Origin: Trematomus loennbergii | Taxonomy: Eukaryota > Chordata > Actinopteri > Perciformes > Nototheniidae | Direction of reading: 5' to 3' | Assembly (NCBI GenBank): GCA_012861695.1 | Contig: JAAOOA010000027.1 | Coordinates: 2,422,724-2,486,723, forward strand | DNA: 64,000 nucleotides | Shown here: positions 12,341-26,531 of the stretch, one piece after another | Layout of the letters: every line of letters starts with the position of its first letter | Position numbering within the stretch: position 1 is the stretch's first letter | The notes under the pieces: model-generated | Told to the model about the DNA's origin: nothing | What the model saw: the letters and a program-made list of their open reading frames with translations, nothing else | Database searches by the model: none | Position numbers and translations under genes: made by a program

Positions 12341-12390
12341 GATGATGAAGGTGTGTGTCAAAGGAGTGAGGAAAGATGCAGGAGGATGCT

Positions 12391-12400
12391 CCTTTTAAAG
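12391..12400 (-). promoter_or_regulatory. TATA-like box of keratin copy A
   Basis: On the minus strand this reads CTTTAAAAGG, about 51-60 bp upstream of the ATG at 12340. A start site about 25-30 bp downstream would give a 5' leader of roughly 25-30 nt. The same motif lies at the same distance in copy B. Inferred from position and motif only. Confidence 0.55.
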
Positions 12401-13413
12401 GTGCTCAAATGGGCAGAGCTGCAGGTGATGGGAGGGGTCGATGCTCCACACCCTCCCCCCCCCCAACCCTCTCAAGGTAACCTGATACCTTAAGCTCTGC
12501 ACTTATGTAAGATTTGAATGTGCTTGTGCTTCCTAATATTTCCACACCATTTGTTTATACTTCTGCTTTAGTACATATTACATTTCTTACTGCACTACAT
12601 TTCCGCATCTTAAGAGCTCTGCAGGATTTATTTGATTAATGATGATCTACCTGTGCAAAGCGGCAGGTTTGTTTTAACAGACACATCATAAAACTGGTTC
12701 TGTTTTTACTGCTGCTCATAAATACCAAGAAAATGTGATCCATCTCTGACAGCCACACACCCTCGAATCCTACCAGTAAGGCGACTGAATTCATGACTCC
12801 AACTTCTAACTCTGCTGCAACAGTCAGCTTACATAACCTGCTAACATTGCACCAATAATTATAATACAAAATAATTGTATAATGAAGGCTTTCAGTTTGG
12901 ATACTTTACGGGTGCGTTCAATCCGGTTTACTTCCTTACTTTTCTGAAACAAAATCATACAAACTGATATGTTGATTTTCGTCCTGTGTCATCACAATGG
13001 GAAATCAAATTATTTGGACAGAAGTTTATTCAGCTCTTTATTGCTTCGCCACAGATGTCATGATATCAGAAAGTCTAGATATATATATTTCGCTGACTGA
13101 GTGATAACCAACCTGTCTCCACTGCCTATGACTGACACAATCTAAAGAACAAACCAAAAAAGGTCTAATTTTTCAAATTAAGTTCCTAAAATGATTTGCG
13201 TATTGAAAGCTGATGTACCTGCAGGATTGTTGATTATCTTAGTTTCATCTTCATGTTTGATGCACTTATTGTATGTCGCTTTGGATAAAAGTGTGAGCTA
13301 AATGAATTGTGATGTAATATATCTGATGTGTATTTACATGTTCTCTGGTGTCACAAAGAGCTCAAGAAGATATAGCTGAGTATAAGCACTATTATTACAC
13401 TGCATGTTATGTA
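12401..13413. other. Upstream flank of keratin A
   Basis: No coding region is visible. There is a poly-C run near 12456-12471, then unique-looking sequence. At about 13262-13318 lies GTCGCTTTGGATAAAAGTGT, the hallmark tail of L2-type fish SINE/LINE insertions. B keeps the same order at 40893-41908. Confidence 0.5.
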
Positions 13414-13439
13414 CACTCACCGGCCACTTTATTAGGTAC

Positions 13440-13636
13440 ACCTTGCTAGTACAGAGTTGGACCCCTTTTGCCTTCAGAACGGCCTTAATTCTTTGTGGCA
13501 TAGACTCAACAAGGTGCTGGAAACATTCCTCACAGATTTTGGTCCATATTGACATGATAGCATCACGCAGTTGCTGCTGATTGGTTGGCTGCACATCCAT
13601 GATGCAAATCTCTCGTTCCACCATATCCCAAAGGTG
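13440..13636 (-). pseudogene. Tc1 transposase C-terminal fragment, unit A
   Basis: Reads EHLWDMVEREICIMDV, then SIWTKICEECFQHLVESMPQ, the end of the DDE catalytic domain of Tc1 transposases. It is cut at 13637 by the hAT element. The matching fragment in B is at 41935-42118. Confidence 0.8.
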
Positions 13637-13644
13637 CTCTATAG

Positions 13645-15128
<1,484 letters not shown>

Positions 15129-15430
15129 CTCTATAGGATTTAGATCTGGTGACTGTGGAGGCCATTAGAGTAAAGTGAACACATTGTCATGTTCAAGAAA
15201 CCAGTTGGAGATGATTTGAGCTTTGTGACATGGTGTTATCCTGCTGGAAGTAGCCATCAGAAGAAGAGTACCATGTGGTTATAAAGGGATGGACATGGTC
15301 TGCAACAGCTCAGGTAGGCTGGCTAGAAATCTAGACCTATCAGACCAGGCAATATTTTTCCAATCTTCTGTTGTCCAATTTTGGTGAGCCTGTGTGAATT
15401 GTAGCCTCAGTTCCTGTTCATAGCTGACGG

Positions 15431-15954
15431 TGTGGGGGAAACTTCTGTGTAGCAATGCATGGAGTCACCGACTCAGGAAGGAGACACGGTGAGAGTTGGA
15501 GCTTTGATGTCAAACACTGATGGGTTTATTCAGAGTATTCGGCCGGAGGATTCACATCACAAATCAAAGAGTCAGAGGTTCTGACTACACGGTAGAGTTG
15601 CCACGTCAATTCTGAAGAGCCTCTCTCTATGCTAGACCTTTTAACTGGTTCACAGAGAGAAATCAACATCTCTGAAGGAGTAGACTAAACAGCTGGGAAC
15701 ACTGAGCCACCTGCGTCCGACACTCATGGCCTCAAGGATTTCACATCTTAGAGTCCACAAACACCGATAAAGAAGTGCCTCAGCGTTCTCACAACAATTA
15801 CCCTTCGTGCCAGACAAGTTGACCGGTCACAAACTGGTGACAACAACACATATGGCACCAAGGCCTTTCCTTAAAGGAGATAACAGACGTCAGAGTAGAT
15901 CATAAAACGTCACAGAGCAAAAGGTTAGATATCTAGAAGAATTATTCCTTAACA
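15431..15954 (-). repeat. LTR (3' LTR in element orientation)
   Basis: Contains minus-strand AATAAA near 15525-15530, within GAATAAACCCATCAGTG, a plausible polyadenylation signal. The flanking purine tract sits immediately right of it on the plus strand. Confidence 0.85.
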
Positions 15955-18900
15955 GTTCCTCTCTTTTTATCATTTTTGATAACCTTAAAACATTAGTCTA
16001 ATAATAATTCTGGTCAATACTTAAATCAATAGGCGTCTTCAGATTCGAGTGTGGTCTCACCTTACATTCAATTACATCACAAAGTAGAATAAGATTGAAA
16101 CATTCAATCACAATGATTGATACAGGCAATCATAATAGGAAAAATTATCTCTCATCAGTGTTTGGAGCATCTTTTGTCAATAAGCACAATAATGAACACA
16201 CATAAAACACAGATACATAATAGCAAAATATTTGTTTTAAACTAATATCTTTTATCATTTAAACCATTAGTTAATGTCATTTATCAAACTATAAAATCAA
16301 AACCAGCTTGCAGCTTAAAGATTTGCTTTAAGGCAATCACTAGTCAAAAGCATTTAAAACTTAGGATCATAAGAGATCCAGCTAAGGCATAAATTCACAG
16401 TGGTGATTTGATCAATCTGTAATCTGCAAAGTTGCAGTGTCCTCAATTTTAGGATTACTTTACGTTTACTTCATTACGCTTTAGCCAAGAGTAAGGCACT
16501 TAGTCTTAGTAAAATCAATACATTCATTTTAGTCAAGTACATTGTTCAAAATCTGAAAAGGAAAAGTTAGGCAAATATTCAAAGACTTTTGTAAAAACCT
16601 GGAAAGGAAAGATTAAACATTCTTAAAACTTTAATTCATACATTTGTAAATGCTACAACTGATCTGTACCAAATTAAGTCTATCAATTATTCTTATTAGC
16701 CATACTTACCTGAACATCTACTTATGGTACTTGGAAAGGGTTCTTCTGTGTTTATCTAATGTTGAATATAGAATATCAATTTCTTTAAATTATACTTCTC
16801 TAATTTGAGGATCAAATATGCTACATAATTGTTATATGAATTATTATAAATATTTGTTTTGGGCCAAAACTGAAATTAATCCAGTACTTGAAACATCATT
16901 TTAGGTCTGTCTGTGCATGGACAATACATTAAAGAGTAGTGTTGTTAAGCCTGATTGCTGGATGATTAAGGATATTAACATTATCTGTTATAATATTAGA
17001 AATACCTTATTATTCAATACCTTATAATCTGAAAATATTTATTTATTAATTTTGTTTAGTGTGAAAGTGTAATCTGATCTGACTAAATATATTTATCACC
17101 ACTATTTAACACATGTCTGGTCATTGGAAATATAAAACAATCATTAATTGTACATCTTTAAACATCTGGTCATTCAATTCAAAGTTCATCTTTGTACGAG
17201 AGCTGGAAGAACATGTCCGTCAGTCTTCCTGACTCCTCCTCCCTTTATGACACCGAGTGTCTGGTGTGTAAAGGCATCCTGATACTGTAGATTAGCACTG
17301 AGGTGCTGATTGGCTCAAACTCTTCTTCATCACAGCGCCATATTTCAACCCCCCAATTGCTCTGCTTTTGTGTGGCTCATTCAGTGAGCACTGTAGTGAT
17401 CCCCCAGTGAGACGGAGGCTCATCTGCCGGTATTCCTTCTGCTATCTGCTTGAGTACAACTGCGTATTCCTGATGCATCCAGGTGTCCCCCCCGTGATGG
17501 GAGAGGTTAGGAAGACATCAAACTCCTCCAAGAAACATGGAACCTTGTATTATAGAAGCCTCTGAAGCCCTCGCTCGTCCTGCAGGGTTGTCTGCTAGAG
17601 CCCACCGAGCAGAAAGATGAAGAGAAGCATCCCATCTCGAACGACCTCGTGCTTCCTTGCACGTGGCTGGGGGTGCTCTCTGCACCCGGAGAGTGTGACC
17701 CTCTCTCTCTGACCCTTGGCCTTGAGAGCTGTCCTAGTTATTGGGTTAACACCTGATAGGGATGTTTTTCTGAGTGAAGACAACTCAAAGTAATGGATTA
17801 GCACATTATCATTTAATTACAAAAATAGGATAGGCCCCTCAGAATTATTTGGGAGCCTTCCTGACACATGCACATTATCATTTTGAAGGTTTGTGTTAGT
17901 CATTGAACATGCAAGAATCATATACTCATCAGTCCATAGCAGAGACATGTTATTGTAAGTTAAAGGTGAGCTTGTCCCTGTGGATATAACCCCTTCTCAA
18001 TGATTCTAAATGTATATTAATTCACCATTTACCTTTTGATAAAATATTAGTTTATCAGAAATATTTAGTCTCTTCCATAAAACATAGGTTTGAGAAATAA
18101 ATTACCCAATATAAAATCAATTACTCAATATAATTGACTCTTCCCTCCCTTTTCTTACATATGGTACATATGAAATAATAACTTAGGAGTCTATTTAAGC
18201 ATGGTATAGTTTATAATCTATTAATCGAGAAGACTCAGTATCACCTGTGTGCAGCTTACAAAAACCATTGTGATAAACATATATTATGCAGGAAATTGAT
18301 ACATTTGTTGAAAAACAAAGCATATCTGATTTGGGAGGAAAAGTTTCATCCCTTTAACATCTGAGTTATTACTGAAGGCATAGCATGAATGATATTGGGT
18401 GTCTGAGGGTGTCATTACTGAGAAATGTCAAACAAAATCAAAACCTTACATTTGAAAACAGGTTTGCATTCCTCCACTTAAGGTGACGTTATCATTGGAA
18501 ACAATAAAAGCTAATTGTTTTGATGTAGAATCTATATTGAATCGTTAGAGCAGAACAGAATGGTTGTATTGTAGCCTGAGTTTTGTGCAGCCTTTAGTTT
18601 TACCAGGTGGAAACATTGTCTATATAATGTGAATACATGTAGAACTAGACATTAAGAGACCCCTGACATTAGGCCTATTTGAAACAATAGTAGGGGCTTT
18701 TACCAGCTCGCCAACTTACAGGCATCCTCTGCATAGCAGTATGAATAGCCTTAAAAACAACCCACTCTGCGGTAACGAGAGTCATGTATCTGAACCAAAT
18801 GCCCTAAGTGAAGCCGTTAGTCTCATCTGACTGACCCAAGGGTTGGTGCTGGTGTGACAGGGAGGCTTCCAAGTGTTCATAGCAGATGTCATGCTTTCAG

Positions 18901-19615
18901 TTCATGGCTCAGTGGGGGGGAGCAGACCCATGTGAGACAGTATCAACGGCTGTAATGTTCAGTTTGAGGAGTGTCATTCTCTCTGGGAGCAGGAAATGGT
19001 GTCCATTCAGACCAGACCATTAATGTCATGTAGAGCAGCCATAGCATCTCTGTGACTGCACTCAGCCGGACTGCAGCAGGGCAGAACTGGGTGACTTTTA
19101 GTGAAGCCGTCCAAGGCCATAGACAAAATGGAACCACGTACTAACAAAAGGGACACAAGGTCATCAATGTCTCTCTTTACCTTTGGCCTAATTGTAAAAC
19201 AAATTAGTGGAAGAAATGTGGAACACTAATCCATCATCATGTGACATTTAGAGTTAATTTAAATAATTACTTATGGGTTGAAGTCAAATTAACATTAACA
19301 TTAGAACTAAAGTCAGTCAAAATTGGACTTGCACGGATCAGAATCTAATCAATACACCATTTTCCCAGCTCTGTAATGAAAAGGATATCAAGATTAGGTA
19401 CATTACAGGAGTGTTAAAACATCCAAACATGCACACTTATCTTATTCTAGTAGAGATTAGAGGACAGGTCTAATGTTGTGAACAAAATGATCAAGTCAAG
19501 TTATTTTATTTATTTTATCTTATGTACCACATTTAATTTAATAATTAATCTTAAATTACTAATAACTTTAAAGAAGGCAACAATTTACAATGTGGATAAG
19601 GTGACTACTTATCCA

Positions 19616-19650
<35 letters not shown>

Positions 19651-22131
19651 CAGCTTGTCTGCCCAAGGTTAAAACATTTGGGACAGCAGTGAGAATGTTA
19701 TGAGAAACAATTTGTTGCTTAGACTGAACTCGAAAGAAGCTGAGATTAGAACATTTTAAATAAATCAAAACACTTGTACATTAATTAAATACATTTGACA
19801 TTTAGCTTGAGCTGGGTTCAATACTTTCTTTATGGTATTTAAATTGGGCTCAAGTAGAACCTTTACATGGATTTGGCTTGCAACACAAAGTGATACCGAT
19901 CTCTGTCTGTTATGATTTGAAAGTCTCATGATTTAAAGTGTAGGGCTGTGAAGGAGAGGCCCTTGGAAAACAACCTCTACTTTTAACTGTAATTACTTAT
20001 TGTAAAGAGATTGCAACATTATACTTTTTAAAGAATTGCTCAATTCATTTAACACATTTATTATGCACACTGTAATGAAAACGTCAACAAATATATTGAT
20101 CCTGGCTTAACCAGCGACCTTTACTCTTTTGTTCATAAGCTCGGTTTCAGAAAACTTGTCAGTAGTTTAACAACTATTAGAATTGTAGTAATGTCTATGG
20201 AGACCAATTGGTTGATACGAGAAATCATTTGAAGCAGTTTAATAAAGAATGTTAAACTATATTTAAAACTGTAATTAAACTTCAACTTATATTAATTATC
20301 TGAATCCAGTGGCCAGTTGGAACAGATAATCAACAAAGTTTCCATTTTGCAGCAACAGCGCAAAAGGTTTCAACAATAATTTGTATTATGTCTGAGTCAG
20401 TTCTGTCTTATCAGCTTTGTTTCGGAATGTGTTCAATACATTACGTTTTTTTCATTATTACCATACAATACATAGATTTAAGAATAAATGAAACAAATAA
20501 TACAACATTGACCTAAAACAGCAGACAGATTTTGCCACCCTGACCTCCTCAGGCAGGTTTTTACGACCAGCAGTGATGCCTCTGAGGGTCTCAGGGTGCA
20601 GGACGGGGCATAGGGTTTATAAAAGGTCACAAACATATCTTAAATACATAGCAATACAATTTAAGAATGTATTCTTAAAGTAATATAATCTTCTCTTCTT
20701 CTTACACCTACAGCGCACACCCTGAACAGTGTGCTCTTGTTTACATTTCCTCTGCACACTCAGATGCAGGACATAAAACACTCTTTTGCTATTTATTTTC
20801 ATTTTGCAGCACATCTATACTACCAGAATTTTGCAAAACACTATATATTATTTATTTTCTCAAGTCATTTACTTTTGGTGAGTTAACTAAAGCTTAGTTT
20901 ATTTTACCCTGGCTATGGACTGATTCATTATTAGTTGTTACAAAACATGCACAAGACGGCGGTTAGACAAACCAATATAGACCCCTGATACAAACAATCA
21001 GACAAACAAACATGAACTCGTAATAAACACCAGTGCGTCAGCAAAGTTCATCCAGCTCAATTTAGTCCGGATTAAAGAGGTTTCAGAGGGGGTAGGGAAT
21101 TATCTCTCCCAATGGGCACCTTGACTCGCTCCACCCTTGTATACAAGTCCTTAGATCGGTGCCTGAAGACCGTCCAAGAGCAATAACTAGCTTATCCTCT
21201 TGCGACCCCACTATCCCTGTTCTAGTGGTGCTATGCCCCCCCGATCAGGAGCACATAGACTTTTTTCTCTACCCTTTCTATCCGAAACCACAGTTAACTG
21301 TAGTCCTACTCGACCAGCCTATACACCTATCATGTTCATCCAACGATGAAACACAGTTTTGCTCTACACTTGCATACCACTGCCCACCCATGATCAATTA
21401 GCCTATAATTTTATGTATGCACCCCGGACCGGCACCAGCTCCTCCAGCAATGTAGGGAGCTGTCGCATCAGGTAATGCACGCACCTCGCACTGCCAGCAC
21501 GTCGTAAACGGCCACAAGCCACGAGAGTGCTTTTAAACCTCTCGTTTTTAATAGAGACGGCGGTGGTGTGAGTTAAAGTATAGACAAAAGCTGTGATTTT
21601 CTCCCTCTGAGTTCACTTCACCAGCTCATGCAGATACGGGGAGGTATTTTACATCTCTGCGACTGCCTGCGATATGTCCCGAGCAGCACACACAGAGGAC
21701 ACACATCCCCGGAGCCGCAGCTGGAGCCGTGTTTTTTTTAGAGGCGATGGGGTAATATCTCTGGCTGCTTATGTTAACTGCTAGTATTGGCCGCTGAAAC
21801 CCCCGAATTCGGCGATTTGTTCATACAAATCTCTATTTTGATTTCACACAGAAGTTCCACTTTACTGATGCCCTCATTAAGGTATTTTTAAACATCTCTG
21901 CTATGCCTGTGCGGCACACATGTCCCGAGCAGCACACACAGAGGAACAGCCAGGTCAGCGTCCCTGGATGATCCCCTGGGGTTAATAGCCCCAAATGTTC
22001 ATTAACCAAAACGAAACGCAGCCGCTCAGCTTTACAGATAATTTTAGGATACCGTCAATCACAGATTCTGGTAAGGCAATGTCCAAATGTAGATTTGAAA
22101 TCACACTTACCAGTTCTGAAGATCTGTTGGT

Positions 22132-22149
22132 ATCCTGCCGACAACGCCA
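22132..22149 (-). other. Primer binding site, tRNA-Ser type
   Basis: TGGCGTTGTCGGCAGGAT on minus, two to three bases inside the LTR. Its complement ends in CCA and matches the acceptor end and T-arm of vertebrate tRNA-Ser with about one mismatch. It fixes the element's orientation. Confidence 0.7.
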
Positions 22150-22152
22150 ATT

Positions 22153-22674
22153 TGTGGGGAAACTTCTGTGTAGTAATGCATGGAGTCACCGACTCAGGAA
22201 GGAGACACGGTGAGAGTTGGAGCTTTGATGTCAAACACTGATGGGTTTATTCAGAGTATTCGGCCGGAGGATTCACATCACAAATCAAAGAGTCAGAGGT
22301 TCTGACTACACGGTAGAGTTGCCACGTCAATTCTGAAGAGCCTCTCTCTATGCTAGACCTTTTAACTGGTTCACAGAGAGAAATCAACATCTCTGAAGGA
22401 GTAGACTAAACAGCTGGGAACACTGAGCCACCTGCGTCTGACACTCAAGGCCTCAAAGATTTCACATCTTAGAGTCCACAAACACCGATAAAGAAGTGCC
22501 TTAGCGTTCTCACAACAATTACCCTTCGTGCCAGACAAGTTGACCGGTCACAAACTGATGACAAAACACAATATGGCACCAATGCCTTTCCTTAAAGGAA
22601 TAACAGACGTCAGAGTAGATCGTAAAACGTCACAGAGCAAAAGGTTAGATATCTAGAAGAATTATTCCTTAACA
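22153..22674 (-). repeat. LTR (5' LTR in element orientation)
   Basis: Same sequence as 15431-15954 with a one-base indel in the G run at the end, a few transitions and two small indels. It is followed on minus by the tRNA-Ser-type primer binding site. Confidence 0.85.
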
Positions 22675-22744
22675 GACGGGAGTGGTAATCGGTGTGGTCT
22701 TTTGCTGCTGTAGCCCCTCTGCTTCAAGGTTCCACGTTTGTGGT

Positions 22745-23035
22745 TCAGATGGTCTTCTGCATACCTTGGTGGTTATTTGAGTACTGTTGCCTTTCTATCA
22801 TCTTGGACCAGTCTGGCCATTCTCCTCTGACCTCTGGCTTCAACAAGGCATTTTCTCCCAGAGAACTGACGCTCACTGGATATTTTCCTTTTTCGGACCA
22901 TTCTCTGTAAACCCTAGAGATGGTTGTGGGTGATAATCCCAGTAGATCAGCAGCTTCTGAAATACTGAGACCAGCCCGTCTGGCACCGACAACCATGCCA
23001 CGTTCAAAGTCCCTTAAATCACCTTTCTTCCCCAT
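22745..23035 (-). pseudogene. Tc1 transposase N-terminal fragment
   Basis: Reads MGKKGDLRDFERGMVVGARR, then LSISEAADLLGLSPTTISRV, the paired-like helix-turn-helix DNA-binding region of Tc1 transposases. The frame is lost by 22745 and the LTR insertion lies just beyond. The gene is broken and cannot make a transposase. Confidence 0.85.
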
Positions 23036-23186
23036 CCTGATGCTCTGTTTGAACTTCACCAGGTCGTCTTCACCATGTCTACATGTCTAAATGCATTGAG
23101 TTGCTGCCATGTGATTGGCTGATTAGATATTTGCATTAACGAGCAGTTGAACAGGTGTACCTAATAAAGTGGCCAATTAGTGTATA

Positions 23187-23810
23187 ATATTATGCATCAT
23201 GCTTAAATCACATATTTGGTATTGTTAGATCCTGTGGTTGATTAACATTTCTGAATGAGAGACTTTTACGTCTAACTGTGTTTCTACATCAAAGCTACCC
23301 TTACTAAACTAAATGATCAAAGTACTTCTTCCGCAGCTTAGTTACAACAAACAACAACAAACTAAGAATACTTCACTACAAGTTAAGGTTTTGATTTTAA
23401 AATAATGAATTAAAAAGTAAACAAGTATTATCGCAAGCGTTCTCAGCTTCATGCTGATAAAGTATGCGTTGTAACCAGAAATTGTTACCTTGCGGTTGGA
23501 CGCCTTGGCAAGAAGTTGATAAAGTTATCACTTAATTTGATCCGATTGAACAATTGTGTGAAATGGTCTCAATAAGCGTATCAAGTTCTAGATTTATGGC
23601 ACGCGTTTTAGGAAATCACATTGACCCTTTACCAATGAACACCAATATCTAATTGGAGCATCCTTGAGTCCAAATGGACGAGGCATTTCACTAAAATTGC
23701 AAGGACAACCGAAAGTCATAACGTTTTCAACATTACAGAGGCAGAAATACAGATTCTTTTTCTAGTCTTCACTTGGTTCACTATGCCAAGTGAAGACCAG
23801 AGGTCGCAAA
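23187..23810. other. Spacer, unit A
   Basis: No gene or clear repeat seen in about 620 bp. From about 23440 it matches B from 42375 onward; 23187-23436 is missing in B together with the end of the Tc1 element. Confidence 0.4.
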
Positions 23811-23869
23811 AGTACACTCTGGTGTTTCTCAATGTCGAGGACGCTTCCTTGGTAGGACCTGTCTCCGAG

Positions 23870-24800
23870 TCAGGTAGAAGTACTGATTCAAATGTTTACT
23901 TAAAAAGTAAAGTACAAAAGTACAGTCTCTGAAATGTATTCACAGTAAAAAGTAACTTTTAAACTGGCTGTTTTTGTGCAAAGCTAACTGAACCTTACAT
24001 CATATTAATATAATATAATATTAATATAAGTGAAATGGAGGTTCATTTAAACTTGTATTACTGCCATTCTGAATGTACTCAGCGTGAACAACAAAACAAA
24101 GTACCTGTATTTGCTGTCGCCAACATTGTAGATGGGTTACGTTGCGTTTTGGGTATGGAGGAAAATAGAGAGGGTTGTGTTTTCTGACACTTGGTGAGTT
24201 CCCTGGAACACCGGGGACATATTCATGTATAAAAAAGACGTTCAAAAGTGCATTTTGCATGATAGGTCTCCTTTAAGTAAGGCCATGGATGCGGGATGTC
24301 TTGCTGGTGGTCTGATGAATCGCCTCCGTCGATGTTGTCTTCATTTTCAGTCCTGTCCGCTGACTGAACTAGTCTTACTCGTGGACATTATGCCGTTAGA
24401 CCCTTCTCCCTTAACGTCACTGCCTAGCTGTTTCGTCATACGTCTTTTACGTTGTTTATGTTGTTTTCGTCTGTCGTGCATGATCTGCACACCATGGCTC
24501 GTCTTCTCTACGTGTTATTGTCATATCCATTCAGTTTTAAATCAGTCTTGATGTCGGGGAAGGCTTGCAATGATGCAAAAATAAAAATAATTGATAATTC
24601 ACCTCACATGCATTAAAACAAAAGTAACAAGACATCAAATTGAAAATGTAAGAAGTAGAAAGTACAGATATTTGTGTTAAAATGTAGGGAGTAAAAGTAA
24701 AAAGTCCTCAGAAAAATAAATACTTAAGTAAAGTACAGATACCTGAAAAATCTACTTAAGTACAGTAACGAAGTATTTCTACTTCGTTACCTCTGGTGAA
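23870..24800 (-). mobile_element. hAT-like element remnant with BED zinc-finger fragment, unit A
   Basis: The right end has ACTTAAGTACAGTAACGAAG and CTACTTCGTTAC, a widespread teleost hAT-like terminus. On minus (24551-24290) a frame runs from MIMSTSKTSSV-like residues to DIPHPW, the start of a BED-finger transposase. In A the frame is cut by a MITE fragment ending TTTAAG at 24275; the B copy continues to HPWPYLREMFEVVGAK. Confidence 0.55.
24021..24278. mobile_element. Truncated TTAA-family MITE
   Basis: Keeps one terminus, TTTTGCATGATAGGTCTCC then TTTAA (about 24256-24277), and part of the interior shared with 26532-26670 in inverted orientation. The other end is lost. Confidence 0.5.
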
Positions 24801-24835
24801 CACTAGAAAAAGTCAAGGTAAAAAAATCCTTCGTC

Positions 24836-25120
24836 AACAACAACAAGTCCTAACACTAGTCCCAAGACAATACCAGCAAGTCCATAGATACATGTGAGCA
24901 CAAGACTACCAAGTCCCAAGTAAAGACCAGCAAGACTAGTGCCAGGTCAAGACCAACAAGTCCCAGAACTAATGCCAAGACCAACAAGTCTCAAGTCTAG
25001 TGTCAAATCAAGACCAACCAAGTCTCAAGGCTAGTGTCAAATCAAGACCAACAAGTCCCAAGCATAGTGTCAACTCAAATAAGTTACACCACTATTGCCA
25101 TGTCATGACCCACAAGTCCA
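24836..25120. repeat. CAAGTCCCAAGAC minisatellite, unit A
   Basis: Degenerate tandem units of about 33 bp built from CAAGACCAACAAGTCCCAAG. Further units lie at 27525-27694. Matching arrays in B are at 43856-44130, about 46000-46110 and 52596-52766. Confidence 0.75.
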
Positions 25121-26531
25121 TTTTGCAGAATGGTTCATTTCAAGTTATTATTGTACTATTGCATTAATTGTAGCTGATAAAGCTGGAGCTCATTTTCATA
25201 TCTTTGCTTGATTTAAAAACACTTTTTTTATCACTCTTTGTCTCTCCCCCTGGGCTGTGTTTAACACTTACAGTATCACAGTATCCTGATCTTGCTGGCG
25301 TTGCATATTTTTCTCAGCACAAGAAGAGCTCAAAGTGATGACTGAAAAGCCTCCTGGCACCAAGCTGTCACCTGGCTGCCATACTTCAGGTGCATGCTGT
25401 GGGAAAACGCTCTCGGCTGACAGCTTTTTTGTCTTGTCATGGTAACCTGCAGGCCAGCGTCACTCACCTGTTTTAGGTAAAACAAGCTTGTTGCATTAAG
25501 GATATGTGTTCCTCTATTTAAAATAAGACAAAACTTACAAAGGTATAGTTAATAAGTGGAGACTTTAACAAATGTTAAATCTCATTTCAAGCAACTACAT
25601 ATATTATAAAATATATTCCACATATGATTCATATGATTCGCTACAATTGCCCAAAACACTTCTATTAGGAGAAAACACGCTGCACTTTCAAAAACGAAGC
25701 AAGTATGACATTTAGATTCTTGCACCGTTTATTTTTTCACCGTTTTGTGTTTGTCGCGTTTCCTTAATGCAAACCCTGCGCATTTTTCGTCAAGTTGGTA
25801 AATGTTTCCTAAATGCTGCACACGTGTCTAGGTGGGGAAGATGCTTCTTAATTTGCAAGTGCAGCACGTTTCTCATAAAGGAAGTGTTTTGGGCCTCTGT
25901 TTAACACATTACTATTCAGATTCTTACTACCAACACCAAAGTCTAAAATGACTGTATTACAAGTAAAAGTCCTGCATTAAAATGTTTAATTAGAAGTGTA
26001 GACTTTTATAGTTCACTGTTTTAAAACCTACAAAAACAAATGCATTATAATTTGTGTGTAACCCACGTAATTGTCAACCAGGTCAGATGACGTAGCATAA
26101 AAATAGATTTTGAACTTTTTGAAAGTTTGCATAGGATGTGTTTCACAGCTGGTACCACCAACAAACAAACTTTATTTAATAGAGAGCAATTTGATGCATC
26201 ACCATGACACAGGTGCTTTAAAGGTCAACTGTACATGGTCAAATGTTATCACAGTGCCCGTTCATTGCTGTTTGCAGCTTAAATGTATATTGTCTTTTGT
26301 GATTGTTCCTTTTTTATGTGCTATTAATAATAAATCACGTCATCCCTGCAGCACTCTGCCTTTCAATCTCAAAGTCTCTTAGACCTCTTTGTCTTTTTCT
26401 GACTCTGCATTCATCTGTAAAGAAAAAAAAAACGCTTTGTTGATTTATGAGCATATGTAAAGGAGAGGATTGTGATTTTAGAGGCACTCGACGTTTGGAG
26501 TGAATCTGTTGAGCTGGCAGAAAAATATATC
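25121..26531. other. Spacer, unit A
   Basis: About 1.4 kb with no recognisable gene. It matches B 44131-46119 except for a B-only segment (about 45672-46105) and small indels, so only position, not function, can be given. Confidence 0.4.

Larger units (their letters stand above)
15431..22674 (-). mobile_element. Full-length LTR element without coding capacity (LARD-like)
   Basis: Direct repeats of about 523 bp at 15431-15954 and 22153-22674 start TGTGGG and end TTAACA, with the 5-bp duplication GACGG at 15426-15430 and 22675-22679. Read on minus, a primer site TGGCGTTGTCGGCAGGAT (22149-22132) follows the first LTR and matches the 3' end expected for tRNA-Ser. A purine-rich tract (15971-15955) precedes the second LTR. 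By eye the LTRs differ by about 8 substitutions and a few indels. The 6.2-kb interior has no ORF over about 80 codons, so no gag, pol or env is recognisable. Confidence 0.88.

Noticed and set aside
12359..12361. Upstream TTG as keratin start, adding seven residues
   Set aside because: The ATG at 12340 is the first ATG downstream of the TATA-like box and gives a normal keratin N-terminus.
15955..22152. Intact endogenous retrovirus or gypsy coding genes
   Set aside because: No gag, pol or env motifs or long ORFs were found in the interior, despite complete LTRs.
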